Source: Lineus longissimus
Lineage: Eukaryota > Nemertea > Pilidiophora > Heteronemertea > Lineidae
DNA: 64,000 nt
Direction: 5' to 3'
Assembly (NCBI RefSeq): GCF_910592395.1
Contig: NC_088308.1
Location: 11,487,001-11,551,000, forward strand
In this document: positions 60,181-64,000 of the stretch, piece after piece
Layout: the number at the start of each line of letters is the position of its first letter
How positions within the stretch are numbered: the stretch's first letter is position 1
Translations under genes and position numbers: made by a program
Notes under the pieces: model-generated
Databases searched by the model: none
Seen by the model: the letters and a program-made list of their open reading frames with translations, nothing else
Told to the model about the DNA's origin: nothing

Positions 60181-60554
60181 CTGTTAAGTGATTAAAGGAT
60201 GTGTTCATATTTTGTGGTATGTGTATTTGAGATATTGTGTACACAGCTCTGTTGACTTGAAAACTGAAGCATGTATTGCTTTGAATTGTTGTTCAAAATG
60301 CACATTCTGGCGTTACTACATTTAGTATTCTCTATGACTGACTATGGCACAGAAGTATAACCCAGTTTATGATGAAGTGTTCATTGTGTATAAAATTGTC
60401 AATGACTTTGAGGGTATTAGGTTCCTCTTCACACTGGACCTAGTCATGTGTGTCATATATTGACCTCAATAATTTTCCATAAGGCCCAGCAGATGAGCAT
60501 TTGCCATTCAATCACCAGCACAACATTTAGTGCTATTATTGCCTAGAAAGTTTT

Positions 60555-60586
60555 TACCCCTCAGCCACTGGCATGGCTGAGGGGTA
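60555..60586. repeat. 13-bp-arm hairpin at a dispersed repeat end
   Basis: TACCCCTCAGCCA and its inverse TGGCTGAGGGGTA with a six-base loop. Followed by 'gtctgtctgtctg' runs and, at 61226-61250, 'tttcaaggtcacagaggtc', so the region 60545-61260 looks like another relative of the ~301-bp family. Confidence 0.6.
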
Positions 60587-61269
60587 TTGTCCTACTCTTC
60601 AGGCGTCTGTCTGTCTGTGCGTCTAAGGGTCAGTCCGTCCATCTGTCTGTCTGTCTCTCAGTGTTGCAATCACAAAACCAGCAGCTTGCCTTATGCAGCT
60701 AGTCTTCTTCATTTGTATTATCTGTCAATCACAATATCTAACAGTCTAAAAATCTCTTAACCAATTGTCCCGTTGTATGTATTTTATAGCCTATATCATT
60801 GTGTTGTTTTATACGATAAAATCAGAGTTGGAAAGAATATCTTGCCTTCAGCATCTGTTCATTTGCATGTTTTCCCTACTACAAACTATGTGGTGGATGG
60901 CCCGAAGCTCATTCTTCCTGACCCAATGTGGATACAACTTTCCCACCTTCTCTGGACCCCACAGTCTGTTCGTCGATAGGGGCTCTAACTTTAGAAAATG
61001 TTTTGTTTTGAGATTCGGTAAATATAGAGCATAGGCACTGTAGGCTCATGAAAATTGGCCTGATCCAATTTGCAGTTTCACTGCTTGGGGGCATAAGCCA
61101 TGTAAGCGGAAAGTGGAAAAACTGCAATTATTCTTTTTATAAGAACTCAACAGAATTTGATGAATTTTATATGGTAAGTCTATCTACTACCCAGGATCAT
61201 ACTGTTACACAACTTTTTGGTGTGACCTCATTTTCAAGGTCACAGAGGTCGGAGTTCAAAACGTAATTA

Positions 61270-62990
61270 TTCTTCCCTTGACTTGCGACGAAGACGCTCT
61301 AATCGGAGACTGCTTCAAGACCTTCTTTTAAAGGGTGAAGTAGGGCATAGATATGTTGGTTTTCCATACAAAAATGGCTTCCAGCAGGACTGTTACTTAT
61401 ACAAAGAGAATAATTGAAAAGTCATTGAACTGCAATACACTAATGCACTAACACAATGCACTAAAACGGTGTGTAACCTTTAGCCTGTTTGAAATTTACA
61501 AACCATGTCCAATGCTGCCTCGCAACACTGGCGAAAAATCGTTCACAGGGATCAGCATCAGTGTGGTACTACAGGTGGCGCCGCATGGTGTCAAGCTGGG
61601 GTATTATCCTCTCGGCTAGGTAACTCCTACGCCAAAGTTGTCCCTTTAATATGCAGTAAATGTATAGCATATCAGTCGGCATTATTTGCTACTGAATATC
61701 GGCCTCATCTGATTCAGGGTTTCACAACTGGCCCCATAAAATTGTCCGAAATAGAAAGTTGCAATTGCTTTTGTAGAGCTCAATGTTCAACTTCAATCAC
61801 TGTCCAGTAGAAGCCAACTAGTACTATCACACCTTAAACCTCAATTTGTGATGCCTTTTTCCTCTCACCATGAAAAGTAAGGTGACTTAACTCCTTTTTT
61901 TGACATAAGAGATAAAAGCAATGAAGATGCAACATTGATTGATATGTTGCATGTTATAAAGCCCTCAGTATATGTAGTTCTGAACAGTCTGATGCAAGAA
62001 AAGATAAATTCACTTGTGTGACAAGTCTTTCTCAAACCGTCCAACTTAAAGGTCAGTCAGTATATTAGATAATTTCAGTATTGTTGTGTCACAAAGCAGA
62101 AGGTCTAGAGAGAGACATATTGCTTTTGTCATCATCATCTTCTCTGAATGTGCTTTATGTGGTAATCCCCTCAGATGGGCCATGCTCTGCCTAAAATCGC
62201 TTAAATATGTTCATTTTACTAACTGCCAGTGATGTACCATACTTCAAGTACATGTATCAAGACAGCCATATATTCTGACTCTAATAAAAAATTTCATGCC
62301 TGAAACAGTACTAGCTTCTGCCTTTTTGTTATCGTTGATTTCTTACCAGATCCCACCAAGACAGGCGCACCAGGCACACAAAGTGTGTCATGTACCAATA
62401 CCATCTTTCTGCCTATCTCTCAATATATAAAACAAATAATGTGCCTGGTCACATATGGTGGGCACATCACTAGCAGATATTGAGTTGATTGATTTCTGCC
62501 GGAGTTGCTCAACATGGCATGATTTTTATAACAATTCTTCTTCTTTATTTACTCAATGGAATGCCTGGAGCGTTTTACAATGGAGTGTTTCTGTTGCGGC
62601 TACCTGTAACGCAGCCATGAAAATATGACGATGACTCTAAAGTGTCCGTTGTTTGGTTATGTTTTTATGTTTCAATCATGTCAATTATCATTTTGTCATG
62701 GGTAGATTAGGCAATAGAAAGCACACATTTGGAAAGCACTTTGGGATTGTCCATAAACATCTATTTCTTTCACATTAAATACAATGTTGGGATTGGGTTT
62801 GACCCCCCCCCCCCCCCTAGTCCTAATGTAAACATTAAAAATTCTTACTTTATGGAACAATGTTTTATCTGACAAAAATCAATATTAACAATCCATTTAC
62901 CCCCCTCCCCCTTCTTGACCGTATCAGAATTGTGAAACACAATGGTGTAAGAGATGAATACTGAAAGAAAGGTGTGGTTTGGGACATACA
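61270..62990. other. Non-coding stretch
   Basis: The open frame 61505-61810 (101 codons) has no motif and no splice support. Otherwise only simple sequence (15 C at 62803-62817). Confidence 0.4.
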
Positions 62991-62998
62991 TGTTTTTG

Positions 62999-63041
62999 GC
63001 TCACCGTAGGGTAGTCTATACAATACCGCAGTGTCCGTCGT

Positions 63042-63079
<38 letters not shown>

Positions 63080-64000
63080 CGTCGTATCCTAGTTCAAAAA
63101 CAGTGGCACGTTTCTTAACCGCTAGGCCTATGAACTTAAAACTTTGTACACATGACCCCCTAGGTCAGATGACCCGTGACACTAAATTTCTCTCCGATCT
63201 GATTCTCTACTTGGCCACCAGGGGGCCAAATGTGGATATCTAAAAAGTGTGATATCTCGCTTATTAGTGACTTGTTTTCGATGAAACTTTTGTTGTAGGT
63301 ACTCATAGCAAATATTCATCTTATATCATACGGGTTTTTAATTTGACCTACTTTTCAAGGTCACAGAGGTCATATGGCGTAAATTGGCCGTTAGAGTGTA
63401 AACTATGGCACGTTTCTTAACCACTAAAGCTATGAACTTGAAACTTGGTACATATAACCCCCTATATCACATAGCCTCTGGTGCTGAATTTCAGTTTGAT
63501 CTGATTCTCAACTTTGCCACCAGGGGGCCAAATGTGGATATCTAAAAAGTGTGATATCTCGCTTATAAGTGACTTGTTTTCGATAAAATTTTTATGGTAG
63601 GTACCCTTAGGAAGAATACATCACATATCTTACGGGTTTTCAATTTGACCTACTTTTCAAGGTCACAGAGGTCATATGGCGTAAATTGGCCGTTAGAGTG
63701 TAAACTATGGCACGTTTCTTAACCACTAAAGCTATGAACTTGAAACTTAGTACATATAACCCCCTATATCACATAGCCTCTGGTGCTGAATTTCAGTTTG
63801 ATCTGATTCTCAACTTTGCCACCAGGGGGCCAAAAGTGGAAATCTAAAAAGTGTGATATCTCGCTTATAAGTGACTTGTTTTCGATAAAATTTTTATGGT
63901 AGGTACCCTTTGGAAGAATACATCACATATCTTACGGGTTTTCAATTTGACCTACTTTTCAAGGTCACAGAGGTCATATGGCGTAAATTGGCCGTTAGAG
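62999..64000 (+). repeat. ~301-bp tandem array, runs off the window end
   Basis: Starts with the family terminus 'ggctcaccgtagggtagtct', a CGT run (63037-63084), then three-plus monomers. The CCACCAGGGGGCC cores begin at 63215, 63517 and 63819, spaced 302 bp apart, and are unmutated. The second and third monomers are nearly identical, so this array is younger or more homogenised than the one at 29-30 kb. Confidence 0.9.
63037..63084 (+). repeat. (GTC)n microsatellite
   Basis: About 14 GTC/CGT units near the element terminus; equivalent short runs occur at 29011-29025 and, degraded, near 36955. Confidence 0.85.

Noticed and set aside
61505-61810. Plus-strand frame of 101 codons with several Cys
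   Set aside because: No signal peptide, motif or splice signal; Cys spacing matches no domain I know.
63031-63243. Open frame starting with about twelve arginines
   Set aside because: It is the GTC microsatellite followed by the non-coding ~301-bp repeat.

Overview
The window is nuclear DNA of an animal, most likely a marine bilaterian invertebrate (a lophotrochozoan or an invertebrate deuterostome; the species cannot be read from the sequence). The signs are spliced genes with GT-AG introns, L2/CR1-like LINEs, a Ty3/gypsy element, Harbinger-like and Kolobok-like DNA transposons, many MITEs, tRNA-derived SINEs and long AT-rich non-coding stretches. There are no bacterial operons, rRNA genes or CRISPR arrays.

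The one well-supported host gene is on the minus strand, from about 46995 down to 8553. It is an SLC38A10-like amino acid transporter (SNAT10/PAAT family). I rebuilt it from 17 exons whose GT-AG borders and phases agree throughout. Exons 1-11 encode the 11-helix transporter core, with close matches to the vertebrate family. Exons 12-17 encode a long hydrophilic tail: a Lys/Glu-rich linker, a Gln-rich coiled coil, and a very large last exon of about two dozen 8-residue Gln-Pro repeats. The model gives about 904 residues.

Layout: 1-5340 is a stack of dead mobile elements (L2-like LINE, Harbinger-like transposase, two other LINE pieces) plus a 32-bp minisatellite. 5341-8552 has no recognisable gene. 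8553-46995 is the transporter gene with its introns full of repeats: a LINE fragment, a recent 950-bp tandem duplication, several MITEs, a ~301-bp tandem repeat family, a complete Kolobok-like transposon (32465-36318) and a complete, apparently young Ty3/gypsy retrotransposon (40112-45152). 47000-64000 is mostly non-coding, with foldback elements, minisatellites, a LINE 3' end and a few isolated candidate exons. One plus-strand exon at 54777 resembles the start of a NACHT/WD-type protein. The window ends inside another array of the ~301-bp repeat.

The most interesting items are: (1) the ~301-bp repeat, whose monomers carry an exact match to the bilaterian CTCF core motif and a nuclear-receptor-type direct repeat; (2) the Kolobok-like transposon, which sits in that repeat at a TTAA site and has a second ORF resembling the cytoplasmic C-terminal domain of P2X7 receptors; (3) a second transposon inserted inside one of the CTCF-like motifs; (4) the intact gypsy element with identical LTRs in intron 1.
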